Part shown: piece after piece, positions 8,175 through 16,601 of the stretch
Layout of the letters: each line of letters begins with the position of its first letter
Numbering within the stretch: the stretch's first letter is position 1
Program-made: the position numbers and the translations under genes
Assembly: GCA_946499615.1 (NCBI GenBank)
Contig: CAMMST010000018.1
Location: forward strand, 1 to 40,053
Source of the DNA: Enterococcus_E cecorum_B
GTDB lineage: Bacteria > Bacillota > Bacilli > Lactobacillales > Enterococcaceae
DNA length: 40,053 nucleotides
Direction: 5' to 3'
The notes under the pieces: model-generated
The model's input: only the letters and a program-made list of their open reading frames with translations
The model's database searches: none
Told to the model about the DNA's origin: nothing

Positions 8175-8925
8175 TTGCTTCTTCCTTTTCTGAATCATTC
8201 ATACTTAAAGTAGTAAGTATCTGATCGAGCATTTCTACTTGAATCTGACCAGGAGCAGAATTTTCACCAAAATAGCCAAATGTAAAGCGCGATCCCATCA
8301 ATTCACCAGCGACTCGGGTTACCTTACCTAATTCACCCATCGCCATTACTGCTAAAGGTAAATCATAAAAAGTATGTGCTTTTTCAATTAAACTCATCGT
8401 ACGTAAAACATCATTTAACTGTTGCGGCATCAAAGCAAGTTTGCCTATATCGGCCCCCATTTGATGCATCAAGCCAATTTTAAAAATTAATTCAGCGTCT
8501 TTAGGGGTACGCTTGAAATCATGATAGCTCATCAAACAAATGGTCTGCGTATCTTTTAATTGTTTGATAAAATTTCTGCCCAAAAACTCTGCTTGAGCCA
8601 ATTCAATATCTATCATATCCACCAATTGTAACTTACAGACGCTCAGACATAATTCTTTATAGTCTTCCAAACGAATTTGCGCCTGACCACCTTCTTCTTT
8701 GGTGCGGAAGGTAAAAAGTAACTCCTTATTTGATAATTTATTACGCAAAGTACGAAGTGTAACCAAAACATGCTCTAAATCCTGAATTTCTGTAAAATAA
8801 TCTGCGCGCCATTCGACCATTTCGACTGAACTATTGCGAATTTTTTCCGCTTGTGCCATTAATTCTTCGGTTGTTCTTCCTGTTAATGGGACACAAATTT
8901 TTGGACGCTGATAACTCGTTGACAT
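8167..8925 (-). CDS. aroD: 3-dehydroquinate dehydratase, type I
   Basis: Third step of the shikimate pathway, dehydrating 3-dehydroquinate through a Schiff base in the cytosol. The 252-aa length is typical. The catalytic pair is visible: His135 in MSYHDFKRTP and the imine-forming Lys162 in ADIGKLALMPQ. The substrate loop GSRFTFGYFGENSAPGQI is near residues 220-240, and VEWRADYF near residue 40 is the usual strand-2 motif. GAGAGGAAGG precedes ATG. The gene sits 18 bases after the rRNA methyltransferase and overlaps ebsC, giving a three-gene operon. No other aromatic-pathway gene is present here. Confidence 0.96.
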   Translation of the reverse strand: MSTSYQRPKICVPLTGRTTEELMAQAEKIRNSSVEMVEWRADYFTEIQDLEHVLVTLRTLRNKLSNKELLFTFRTKEEGGQAQIRLEDYKELCLSVCKLQLVDMIDIELAQAEFLGRNFIKQLKDTQTICLMSYHDFKRTPKDAELIFKIGLMHQMGADIGKLALMPQQLNDVLRTMSLIEKAHTFYDLPLAVMAMGELGKVTRVAGELMGSRFTFGYFGENSAPGQIQVEMLDQILTTLSMNDSEKEEANG

Positions 8926-8943
8926 ACAATCCTTCCTCTCCCT

Positions 8944-10110
8944 TTATAATTTCTGATAAATAAATACTTTTAAATAATTGCTCTCTTCGTATTTCTCATT
9001 TGCGACAAAATCAGCTGGTAATTGATAACTCTCAATTAGTCGATACTTCACATGAGCAGCTTGGAAACTTTTCTCAATCATTTTTTTAAACTTAGCCACT
9101 GTAACATTACTTGCATTAGTCGAAGCGACAATTATCCCTTTATCTGCTAAAATTGGTAAACTGTCCGTAATCAAATCACCATAATTTTTGGCAACCGTAA
9201 AGACCTTCTTGCCATTTCGTGCAAAACTCGGCGGATCCAATACAATCACATCATACTGCAGCCCTTTTTTCTTGGCGTAACGGAAATAATCAAAGGTATC
9301 CATCACATGAATTTTATGATTTTCTAAGGTAAAGCCATTGACTGCAAACTGCTCCTTGGTTTTTTCAAGGCTGCGTTTAGCTAAATCCACACTAGTCGTA
9401 CTGCTCGCTCCTCCAAAAGCCGCAGCAACTGAAAAAGCTCCTGTATAGCTAAACATATTTAAGACACGTTTTCCCATAGCTAATCCATCCACTAAACGGC
9501 CACGAACTTCATGTTGATCTAAAAATATCCCTGTCATCCAACCTTCATTTAAATAGGTCGCAAATCGGACATTATTTTCTTTTACAATTAATGGTTCTGG
9601 GGCGACTTTGCCAAAATAGTGGTTTGATTCAGGTAAGTCACTCTTAAAACGATTTTTCTCATAAATACCTAAAATTTCAGGATATACTTTGAGAAAATTC
9701 TCCATAATCAATTGACGATGATGATAAATTGTCGTGTTGTACCAAGAAACAACTGCATAACCAGCATAATAATCAATCGTCAAACCACCAATACCATCGC
9801 CTTCTCCATTAAAAATTCGAAAAGCATTGGTATCCTCAGCATGAAAATAAGCCTTACGTTTTTGTTTCGCTTCTTTAAATTTTTGCGCAAAGAACTGACC
9901 ATCAATTGGCTCATCCTTTAAAGACAAAATCCAACCAATTCCTTTGTTTTGCTCCCCTAGATATCCTTTAGCAATAAAACGCTTCTTTTCATCGACAAAA
10001 TCTATCCACTCAAGCGTTGGTTGCAAATCTAAAACGTCTTCTTTTCGTACCAAAGGATAGCCCTGTAAAAACTTCTTCTTGGCTTGATTGATAACTATAA
10101 CTTTTGGCAT
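8944..10110 (-). CDS. PUA-domain 23S rRNA methyltransferase (RlmI-like)
   Basis: A 388-aa SAM-dependent methyltransferase of the RlmI/YwbD class, which modifies a cytosine of 23S rRNA in E. coli. Residues 1-75 form the PUA-like RNA-binding domain. An EEHD-like middle region contains FRIFNGEGDGIGGLTIDYY. The Rossmann domain carries VLNMFSYTGAFSVAAAFGGA (SAM motif I, near residue 215), then VDLAKRSLEK, and the catalytic-region motif VIVLDPPSFARNGK. GGAG lies 7 bases before ATG. It is the first gene of the operon with aroD and ebsC. The exact target base is inferred from the family. Confidence 0.9.
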   Translation of the reverse strand: MPKVIVINQAKKKFLQGYPLVRKEDVLDLQPTLEWIDFVDEKKRFIAKGYLGEQNKGIGWILSLKDEPIDGQFFAQKFKEAKQKRKAYFHAEDTNAFRIFNGEGDGIGGLTIDYYAGYAVVSWYNTTIYHHRQLIMENFLKVYPEILGIYEKNRFKSDLPESNHYFGKVAPEPLIVKENNVRFATYLNEGWMTGIFLDQHEVRGRLVDGLAMGKRVLNMFSYTGAFSVAAAFGGASSTTSVDLAKRSLEKTKEQFAVNGFTLENHKIHVMDTFDYFRYAKKKGLQYDVIVLDPPSFARNGKKVFTVAKNYGDLITDSLPILADKGIIVASTNASNVTVAKFKKMIEKSFQAAHVKYRLIESYQLPADFVANEKYEESNYLKVFIYQKL

Positions 10111-10232
10111 TTTATTCTCCGTTTCTCTCTCTTTGTTAAGAAATTATAACACAAAATGAGAAAAAAGACGAAAAAAGCTCTAAGCCAATTATAAAGAAAG
10201 ATTAAATTCTGATGACGGTCCCTGAAGTTCAA

Positions 10233-10261
10233 TTGACAGTCGATTTTAAGATGAGTAAAAT
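10233..10261 (+). promoter_or_regulatory. Promoter of ltaS
   Basis: A consensus TTGACA (10233-10238), 17 bases and TAAAAT (10256-10261). It gives a leader of about 57 bases before the TTG start at 10325. Confidence 0.7.
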
Positions 10262-10324
10262 GGAAAAGAATAGTATGTAAACTTATGAAAATATGTAAAT
10301 AAAAGAAAAGAGGGGAATTTTCCT

Positions 10325-12460
10325 TTGACAAAAAAGAATTATTTTAGCTGGGTTAACAAACGGTTAGGCTTCTTTGGCTTGTTACTTGTGTTAATGTGGT
10401 TAAAAAATATGTTGGCTTATACCTTAGATTTCCATCTATCTTTGGAAAATGCACTCCAACATTTTATTTTGATAATTAATCCAATTGCCACTTCACTACT
10501 TTTACTATCAGTTGGCTTATATGTACGTCGTAAAAAACCAGCATACATTACAATGATGGTCATATACTTCATCATGACTGCCCTATTGTTTTCAAATGCT
10601 GTCTATTATCGAGAATTCACTGACTTTATCACGATTAATACGATGTTAGGTGCTGGTAAGGTTGCGAGTGGTTTAGGCGAAAGTGCTATTAAATTATTTA
10701 GACCTTATGATATTTTGTATTGGATTGACTTCATCTTGCTCGTCTTTGCTTTAGTGACTAAGCGTATTAAGATGGACGAATCTCCAGTACGTGCACGCAT
10801 GGCCTTTGCTTTTTCTACGTTAGCTGTGATGATTTTTTCAGGTAACTTATTCTTAGCAGAAAGTGATCGTCCTGAATTATTAACCCGTACCTTCTCACGT
10901 GATTACTTAGTGAAATACTTAGGGATCAATGCATTCACTGCTTATGATGGGGTCCAAACGTATAAAACAACGCAAGTCCGTGCTCAAGCTAGTGCCACCG
11001 ACATGGATGAAGTTGCTGAATATGTCAAAGGCCACTATGCCAAACCAAATGACCAATACTTTGGTTTAGCAAAAGGCCGCAATGTGATTTATATTCACCT
11101 AGAAAGTACGCAACAATTTTTAATTGATTATAAGTTAAAAGATGAAAATGGTGTGGAACATGAAGTCATGCCATTTATTAACAGCTTATATCATAGTAAT
11201 TCGACTTTCAGCTTTTCAAACTTCTTCCATCAAGTAAAAGCTGGTAAAACGAGTGATTCTGAAACCTTATTTGAAAACTCACTTTTTGGGCTTAATCAAG
11301 GCGCACTATTCACACAATTAGGTGGAAAAAATACTTTTGAAGCAGCGCCAAATATCTTAAAACAAACGCAAGGTTATACTTCAGCAGTCTTCCATGGAAA
11401 TTCCGGTACATTCTGGAATCGAAATGAAACCTATAAACATCTCGGTTATGATTATTTCTTTGATGCTTCTTATTATAATGTAACGGAAGATAATTCATTC
11501 CAATATGGCTTAAATGATAAACCTTTCTTCCAACAATCTGTGAAGTATCTTGAACATTTGCAACAACCATTCTATACCAAGTTTATTGCCGTATCGAACC
11601 ACTATCCATACTCACAATTAAGTGGGGATGAAACAGGTTTCCCATTGGCACAAACAAAAGACGAAACGATTAACAGTTACTTCTCAACTGCCAATTATAT
11701 GGATACTGCGGTTCATGAATTCTTTGATTATCTCAAACAAAGTGGGCTTTATGATAATTCCATCATCATCCTTTATGGGGATCATTATGGAATTTCAAAT
11801 GCGCGTAATAAAGAATTAGCGCAACTCCTAGGCAAAGACCGTGATACTTGGTCAAACTTTGATAACGCCCAAGTCCAACGTGTGCCTTACATGATTCACA
11901 TCCCAGGTATGACGCAAGGTAAAATCATTGATACTTATGGTGGTCAAGTCGATGCACTACCTACATTATTACATTTACTAGGTGTTGATACACAGAACTA
12001 TATCCAATTAGGTCAAGACTTATTCTCACCTGATCATAAACAACTTGTCGCCTTCCGTGATGGTGATTTTGTGACACCAAACTATACTTATTATGGTGGC
12101 GTGCTTTATGATAATAAAACTGGAGAAGAAATTACCGAACCGACTGAAGAACTCAAAAAACAAATCGACGCAGATAAAGATGCCGTATCCGATCAGTTGG
12201 CCACCTCAGATAAAATAAATAATGGTGATTTGTTACGGTTCTATACGAAGAGTGGTTTGAAAGCTATCAACCCGGATGATTATAATTATCTGAAAAATAC
12301 AGATCGTATTGAAAAAATTGAAAAAGAACTTGGCGATAAGTCAACAAGCGTTTATAGTAAACATAATCATACAAGTACTACTGATAAGTATCAAACAAAA
12401 TCTTATCAAGAACTACATCCTAAAGAAACAAGTTCAAGTACTTCAAGTGAAAACGAATAG
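10325..12460 (+). CDS. ltaS: Lipoteichoic acid synthase family membrane sulfatase-fold enzyme
   Basis: Polymerises glycerol phosphate from phosphatidylglycerol onto a glycolipid anchor outside the membrane. The 711-aa protein has five N-terminal helices (about 15-35, 45-68, 75-95, 130-147, 158-178). The extracellular sulfatase-like domain has the metal ligand Glu260 in IHLES, the catalytic Thr309 in AGKTSDSETLFENSL, and YGDHYGIS near residue 485. RAQASA at 219-224 is a plausible signal-peptidase site at the position where LtaS is known to be processed. The last 60 residues are Ser/Thr- and Lys-rich. TTG start after AGGGGAA. Enterococci usually carry more than one paralogue, so it may be the main or an accessory synthase. 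Confidence 0.92.
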   Translation: MTKKNYFSWVNKRLGFFGLLLVLMWLKNMLAYTLDFHLSLENALQHFILIINPIATSLLLLSVGLYVRRKKPAYITMMVIYFIMTALLFSNAVYYREFTDFITINTMLGAGKVASGLGESAIKLFRPYDILYWIDFILLVFALVTKRIKMDESPVRARMAFAFSTLAVMIFSGNLFLAESDRPELLTRTFSRDYLVKYLGINAFTAYDGVQTYKTTQVRAQASATDMDEVAEYVKGHYAKPNDQYFGLAKGRNVIYIHLESTQQFLIDYKLKDENGVEHEVMPFINSLYHSNSTFSFSNFFHQVKAGKTSDSETLFENSLFGLNQGALFTQLGGKNTFEAAPNILKQTQGYTSAVFHGNSGTFWNRNETYKHLGYDYFFDASYYNVTEDNSFQYGLNDKPFFQQSVKYLEHLQQPFYTKFIAVSNHYPYSQLSGDETGFPLAQTKDETINSYFSTANYMDTAVHEFFDYLKQSGLYDNSIIILYGDHYGISNARNKELAQLLGKDRDTWSNFDNAQVQRVPYMIHIPGMTQGKIIDTYGGQVDALPTLLHLLGVDTQNYIQLGQDLFSPDHKQLVAFRDGDFVTPNYTYYGGVLYDNKTGEEITEPTEELKKQIDADKDAVSDQLATSDKINNGDLLRFYTKSGLKAINPDDYNYLKNTDRIEKIEKELGDKSTSVYSKHNHTSTTDKYQTKSYQELHPKETSSSTSSENE

Positions 12461-12470
12461 CTAATAGTAT

Positions 12471-12507
12471 AAAAGAGACTGAAAAAAATAATTCAGTCTC
12501 TTTTTTT
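12471..12507 (+). terminator. Intrinsic terminator of ltaS
   Basis: AAAGAGACTGAA pairs with TTCAGTCTCTTT around an A-rich loop and is followed by a T run. Confidence 0.85.
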
Positions 12508-12592
12508 CGTACCTTATTCACAAAATGTTCATAAAAAAAGACTATAGTAATACTTAAAGAAACTCTAGACATTTTTGAAGGTAGGTGAAAGA

Positions 12593-13312
12593 TTGTTTTG
12601 GTTAAGCGTCATTAAGCGTAGTATCTATTATCATAAAAAAGCTTTTTTAGGCATTGCGCTCATTTTTAGTTTACTCATTTTAATCCAATGGTTCTATGCG
12701 ATTTTTCAGCAATATTTGATTGCAATCATTCATGCGATACAGCAATTTTTTGATATTTCAACTAAAGTCAAGCAGCCAATCACCCAGTGGCAAGCTCCAA
12801 ATCACACGCTATATTTGCTTGTCTTATGTATCCTATTTCTGATTCTCGGTTACTTCTTATTTCGCTTACAAAGAAAACGTCAAAATGAAAAAGTTTCCTG
12901 GATCAAGAATGGGGGTACCGTCAGCAATTATTTTGGTTTAATTAGTGGGGAATTACTCGTGATTTGTATTTCTGTCACACTCATGATGAGCATGATACTA
13001 TTTTTATTACAAACGCTGATTTTTCCGGTGATTTTTGCCTTATGTCGCTTTTACTTAGCGGATATCCAACACTTTTCCATTAAAGAATGGATTCAAGCAC
13101 CTGTACCTGCTAAAAATATTTTTCAAATAAAAGTGCCTGAATCAGAAAATGGTTTATGGCAATTCATCCAAAATCAAATTCATTTAGAAAAAATTAGTTT
13201 GCAAATGTTGTTTAGAACTTGCTTTGTCAATAGCTTGGGACTTATCACAGTAAACAGCCTGATTTATTTCGTTCAAAATCTAAAGAAAGGAAGGATATAT
13301 TTTGCCAAATAA
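12593..13312 (+). CDS. Small FtsX-like membrane protein, apparently a reduced ABC permease
   Basis: A 239-aa membrane protein that I cannot match to a named family. It has a helix near residues 15-40, another near 75-95, and a third near 125-160. Between the last two lies RLQRKRQNEKVSWIKNGGTV, then a stretch with SGELLVICISVTL, which resembles the coupling segment of FtsX/MacB permeases (charged stretch, xxGxxxxxI, E in the next helix). The large extracellular domain and terminal helices of such permeases appear to be missing. The TTG at 12593 follows AGGTGA; an in-frame TTG at 12575 is possible. The gene overlaps the next by 11 bases. The permease origin is an inference. Confidence 0.6.
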   Translation: MFWLSVIKRSIYYHKKAFLGIALIFSLLILIQWFYAIFQQYLIAIIHAIQQFFDISTKVKQPITQWQAPNHTLYLLVLCILFLILGYFLFRLQRKRQNEKVSWIKNGGTVSNYFGLISGELLVICISVTLMMSMILFLLQTLIFPVIFALCRFYLADIQHFSIKEWIQAPVPAKNIFQIKVPESENGLWQFIQNQIHLEKISLQMLFRTCFVNSLGLITVNSLIYFVQNLKKGRIYFAK

Positions 13313-13706
13313 TCAACTAAACTTTCCAAATATACAAATGAGTTATGAAACAGAGAATCAACTATTTTCTAATTTCGTCCCTTTTTTATCTTTAAAAGCT
13401 CATTTAGCCATTCGACGTAAAAATCTGCAAAATGCGATTGAATGGTTGGCAAAAGAATTTCAAGTAGCAGAAACCAATCTTGATGTCCTCCCTACACAAG
13501 CAGATTACCAAACCCTGATTGCTGTTCAAGTCTATCAACAACTATTTATCCAACACAAAGACTGTATCTATATTCGTGGCATCGATTATTGTACGACCTG
13601 GCAAATCCAACAACTCTTACTAAAATTGAAGCAAATTAGCCGCCATTATCATAAACAAATCATCATCCTTACGCACAACCTAACCTTACTTCATTTTCAT
13701 CAGTAA
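13302..13706 (+). CDS. Half ABC-ATPase-like protein without Walker A
   Basis: A 134-aa protein that aligns by eye with the second half of a MacB/LolD-type ATPase. FVPFLSLKAHL matches the segment after the Q-loop. LPTQADYQTLIAVQVYQQLF takes the place of LSGGQQQRVAIARAL. CIYIRGIDY sits at the Walker B strand, and QIIILTHNLTLL matches the H-loop strand. The Walker A half is absent, the LSGGQ signature is lost, and the Walker B Asp-Glu is missing. It should therefore not hydrolyse ATP. A TTG start after AAAGAAAGGAAGG overlaps the membrane-protein gene. The frame is intact. Function unknown; it may be a regulator or a decaying gene. Confidence 0.6.
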   Translation: MPNNQLNFPNIQMSYETENQLFSNFVPFLSLKAHLAIRRKNLQNAIEWLAKEFQVAETNLDVLPTQADYQTLIAVQVYQQLFIQHKDCIYIRGIDYCTTWQIQQLLLKLKQISRHYHKQIIILTHNLTLLHFHQ

Positions 13707-13746
13707 AAAAACAGACAAGCTATCCAACTAGCCTGTCTGTTTTTTT
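13705..13746. terminator. Bidirectional terminator
   Basis: ACAGACAAGCTA (13711-13722) pairs with TAGCCTGTCTGT (13729-13740), flanked by six or more A on the left and eight T on the right. It serves the half-ATPase gene and the convergent histidine kinase gene. Confidence 0.85.
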
Positions 13747-15191
13747 TATTGCTCCATATCGACATCCGGTAAAGAGATGATAAAAGTTGTTCCTTTTCCT
13801 AACTCAGATTCAACCTGGATTTTCCCTTTATGCAACTTCACTAACTGTTCGACAATAGAGAGCCCTAACCCAGATTCACCAAACTTCTTATTCTTTCTAG
13901 ATGGATCGGCCTTGTAGTAGCGATCCCAGATATTTTTCAACTGTTCTTCAGACATGCCGATACCGGTATCACTTATCTTAATGATTGTTTCAAGATAGCC
14001 TTTTTCTAAGCTAACCGTGATTGTACCATTTTCCGTAAATTGAATGGCATTTTGCAATATATTTACCATGATTTGAACAAAACGGTCATAATCAGCATAA
14101 ACTTCCACAGGTTGTTTAGTTTCTAATATCAACTGGTCATTCACTTGTTCTGCTTTACTTTCCAATTGCGTAAATAAATTTTCAAATACTTCCGTGGCGT
14201 TAAATTTCTTAATCACCATGGAAATCTGATTAGTACGAATCTTTTCATAATCAAGATTTTCAGTGACTAAACGAATTAAACGCTCGGTCTCATTTTTCAT
14301 TAAGGCAATGGCTTTCTCTTTTTGGCTTTCCGGAATTGCCCCATATGCAAAACCTTCTAACAATCCATTAATCGTCGTCAAAGGTGTACGCATTTCATGA
14401 GAAGCATCTGCCATAAATTGTTTACGCCGTTCTTCTTGTCGTTCAATTTCTTCTTGGGATTGTTTCAATGAATCCGTCATCTTATTAAAATCAGCAGCTA
14501 ATTCATCAAACTCATCCCGATTATGAACCGGTAAGACAATATCAAAATGCCCACTCGCAACTTCTTTCGTGGCTTTTTTCATGCGATTAATCCGCCGCAC
14601 TTGAAAACTTGCATAGAAATAGCTAATGATAAATGCCACGATTCCTGAAACAATGAAACCTTTGATTAAATTGCTGGTAAACTCATTGACCGTCTCTTCC
14701 ACATTTTTCGCCGGTCGACTGACAATCAAAACTCCAAACTCATCATTTAATAAAAAAGGCACCATTTCATAGGAAGTCATATTCTTTTGACCAAAAATAT
14801 CTCTTTCCAAAGTTGCTTGTTGCACTTGTCCTTGGGTGAGTTGCTGCCATTGTTTTTTTGTAATCGGTGGTTTTACGGAAGCATTGCTATCTGGATAGAG
14901 CACTTCTTGTTGGGAATTCACAAAGACGAAATTGACACTTTGCTGGTTTAACACTGCTTCAGATAAATTTAAAGCATTCTGGACAATGCGATATTGACTC
15001 TGGTCGCCAGCAAAGACATTATTAAAACTTTTGGAAATTTTTTCTACCGCCTTGGCATAACCGTATAATTGTTGATAGTTATTTTGTTCGATAGTGTGTC
15101 TCGTTAATTGAATAAACGCGAATCCTGTCAAAATAAAAGTAATCGCAATGACGGTCCAAAAGGCAATTAATTGTTGATATAAATATTTCAT
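13746..15191 (-). CDS. Sensor histidine kinase of an OmpR-type two-component system
   Basis: A 481-aa membrane kinase. Helix 1 is at residues 11-31, followed by an extracellular sensor loop of about 140 residues and helix 2 at about 176-196. A HAMP linker covers about 197-250. The phospho-acceptor is His265 in DASHEMRTPLTTINGLLEG. The ATPase domain shows NILQNAIQFTENGTI, SDTGIGMSEEQLKNIWDRYY and GESGLGLSIVEQL. The loop has no recognised ligand pocket. It overlaps the response-regulator gene by 4 bases (ATGA). I cannot assign it to a named enterococcal system; a cell-envelope stress role is only a guess. Confidence 0.92.
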   Translation of the reverse strand: MKYLYQQLIAFWTVIAITFILTGFAFIQLTRHTIEQNNYQQLYGYAKAVEKISKSFNNVFAGDQSQYRIVQNALNLSEAVLNQQSVNFVFVNSQQEVLYPDSNASVKPPITKKQWQQLTQGQVQQATLERDIFGQKNMTSYEMVPFLLNDEFGVLIVSRPAKNVEETVNEFTSNLIKGFIVSGIVAFIISYFYASFQVRRINRMKKATKEVASGHFDIVLPVHNRDEFDELAADFNKMTDSLKQSQEEIERQEERRKQFMADASHEMRTPLTTINGLLEGFAYGAIPESQKEKAIALMKNETERLIRLVTENLDYEKIRTNQISMVIKKFNATEVFENLFTQLESKAEQVNDQLILETKQPVEVYADYDRFVQIMVNILQNAIQFTENGTITVSLEKGYLETIIKISDTGIGMSEEQLKNIWDRYYKADPSRKNKKFGESGLGLSIVEQLVKLHKGKIQVESELGKGTTFIISLPDVDMEQ

Positions 15192-15907
15192 GCGTCTAAC
15201 CCTGAGTCATCAAATTTATAACCGACACCCCACACTGTTTGAATGACTTGTGGGCCAACTTTTTCAATTTTTTGACGTAATTTCTTGATATGCGCATCCA
15301 CTGTTCGTTCATCGCCAAAATACTCATAATTCCAAACTAATTCAAGAAGTTGTTCACGTGTAAAGACTTGACGTGGTTTTTTGGCCATCGTATAAAGCAA
15401 ATCAAATTCTTTAGGCGTTAATCCATCAATCGGCTCATTATTCAAATAAGCTTCACGTGTTTTTGTGTTCATTTTGAAATGCTTCGTAGCAATTTCAAAA
15501 TCATCCGTCTCATCACTTTTTTCACTCACTTTTTCAACTAGCTCACTACGACGATGTAAAGCCTTGATTCTAGCAATTAAAGTAAGTGGACTAAATGGTT
15601 TCGTCACATAATCATCTGCCCCAATCTCTAAACCAATTACTTGATCACTTTCAGAATCACGAGCCGTTAACATAATAATCGGTACGGTATTAGAAACCTT
15701 ACGAATTTCTTTTGCTACAAGCATGCCATCCATACTAGGTAAGTTTAAATCCAATGTGATAATATCGTATTTATCAGGTTCCGCTAAAAAAGCATCAAGT
15801 CCTTCTTTACCATCGTATTTAAACGTTGCTTCCCAGCCTTCATTGATAAAGAACATTTGCATCATTTCTGCAACAGATTCATTATCTTCAATCATTAATA
15901 TTTGCAT
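15188..15907 (-). CDS. OmpR/PhoB-family response regulator
   Basis: A 239-aa DNA-binding regulator. The receiver domain has the acidic pair in MIEDNESV, the phosphorylated Asp53 in TLDLNLPSMDG, Thr in IIMLTARD, and Lys in GADDYVTKPFSP. The C-terminal winged helix has DGLTPKEFDLLYTMAKKPRQ, then DERTVDAHIKKLRQKI, and ends VWGVGYKF. The start is set at ATG 15907 (MQILMIEDN), preceded by AGAGGTG; an ORF start 18 codons earlier lacks a ribosome site. It is first in the operon with the kinase. Its target genes cannot be seen from here. Confidence 0.94.
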   Translation of the reverse strand: MQILMIEDNESVAEMMQMFFINEGWEATFKYDGKEGLDAFLAEPDKYDIITLDLNLPSMDGMLVAKEIRKVSNTVPIIMLTARDSESDQVIGLEIGADDYVTKPFSPLTLIARIKALHRRSELVEKVSEKSDETDDFEIATKHFKMNTKTREAYLNNEPIDGLTPKEFDLLYTMAKKPRQVFTREQLLELVWNYEYFGDERTVDAHIKKLRQKIEKVGPQVIQTVWGVGYKFDDSGLDA

Positions 15908-16065
15908 GATTTTCACCTCTAGTATTCGTTTATTCTCTGAATTCATTATAACCCAATTCATATAAATTCGATAGTTTTCCTCACAATAATCATCCTTTAT
16001 TTACCTTAAATCATGCTTAAATGGCAATCTCTTAAAATAATATTAAACTTTTCAAGGTTTTTTCT

Positions 16066-16093
16066 TTGATATTAAAAGAAGTTATGCTATACT
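16066..16093 (+). promoter_or_regulatory. Promoter of ssrA
   Basis: TTGATA (16066-16071), 16 bases and an extended -10 TGCTATACT (core 16088-16093), about 35 bases before the tmRNA 5' end. Confidence 0.65.
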
Positions 16094-16127
16094 TTTTATA
16101 TAAGTGGCACCCTCTTATTTTTATTGA

Positions 16128-16488
16128 GGGGGCGTTACGGATTCGACAGGCATAGTTCGGGCCTGAATTGCGCTTCGTAGGTTACGTCTACGTTAAAACG
16201 TTACAGTTAAATATAACTGCAAAAACAAACAATTCTTACGCTTTAGCTGCCTAAAAAACAGCAGGCGTGATCCGCTAAGCATCGCCCATGTGCTTTTCCC
16301 GGGTCTTATTCTAAGTGGGATACGTAATCAAATTCCGTCTGTTTTTGATTAAAGAGATTGTCAGACTAGTTTGTTAAGGGGCCTGTCACTCGGCATCTTC
16401 TCAAATGAACTTTAAATAGAACTGACTATGAGCGTAGATTTTTGGGTGGCGATATGTTTGGACGTGGGTTCGACTCCCACCGCCTCCA
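16128..16488 (+). ncRNA. ssrA: tmRNA (trans-translation rescue RNA)
   Basis: Rescues stalled ribosomes and tags incomplete proteins for proteolysis. The 5' GGGGGCG pairs with 3' CGCCTCC to form the acceptor stem, with one G-U pair. The T arm GGGTTCGACTCCC is near 16467-16479, and GGATTCGACAGGC near the 5' end is the typical tmRNA start. The tag reading frame is 16219-16254, encoding AKTNNSYALAA then TAA. The 3' CCA is not encoded after the discriminator A at 16488, so it would be added enzymatically. A strong promoter precedes it and a hairpin terminator follows. Confidence 0.96.
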
Positions 16489-16507
16489 TAGGTATTTTTT
16501 AAATGTG

Positions 16508-16542
16508 CTAAAAAAGCGTTGAGATTGCTCAACGCTTTTTTT
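16508..16542 (+). terminator. Intrinsic terminator of ssrA
   Basis: AAAAAGCGTTGAG pairs with CTCAACGCTTTTT around a 4-base loop and is followed by more T. Confidence 0.9.
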
Positions 16543-16557
16543 CTTTATATACAAGTT

Positions 16558-16596
16558 AAGAGCGTCTCAACACTATTAGAAGAAACGCTCTTTTTG
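16558..16596 (+). terminator. Second hairpin between ssrA and the GDPD gene
   Basis: AAGAGCGTCTC pairs with GAAACGCTCTT (one mismatch) across a 13-base loop, followed by TTTG on the plus strand. It may back up ssrA termination or end the convergent gene, although the minus side has only a weak T run. Confidence 0.6.
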
Positions 16597-16601
16597 TATG
16601 G

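Noticed and set aside
16128..16488. A tRNA gene or integrase attachment site at the ssrA 3' end
   Set aside because: The tRNA-like part belongs to tmRNA, and no integrase gene or repeat of the 3' end is present in the window.
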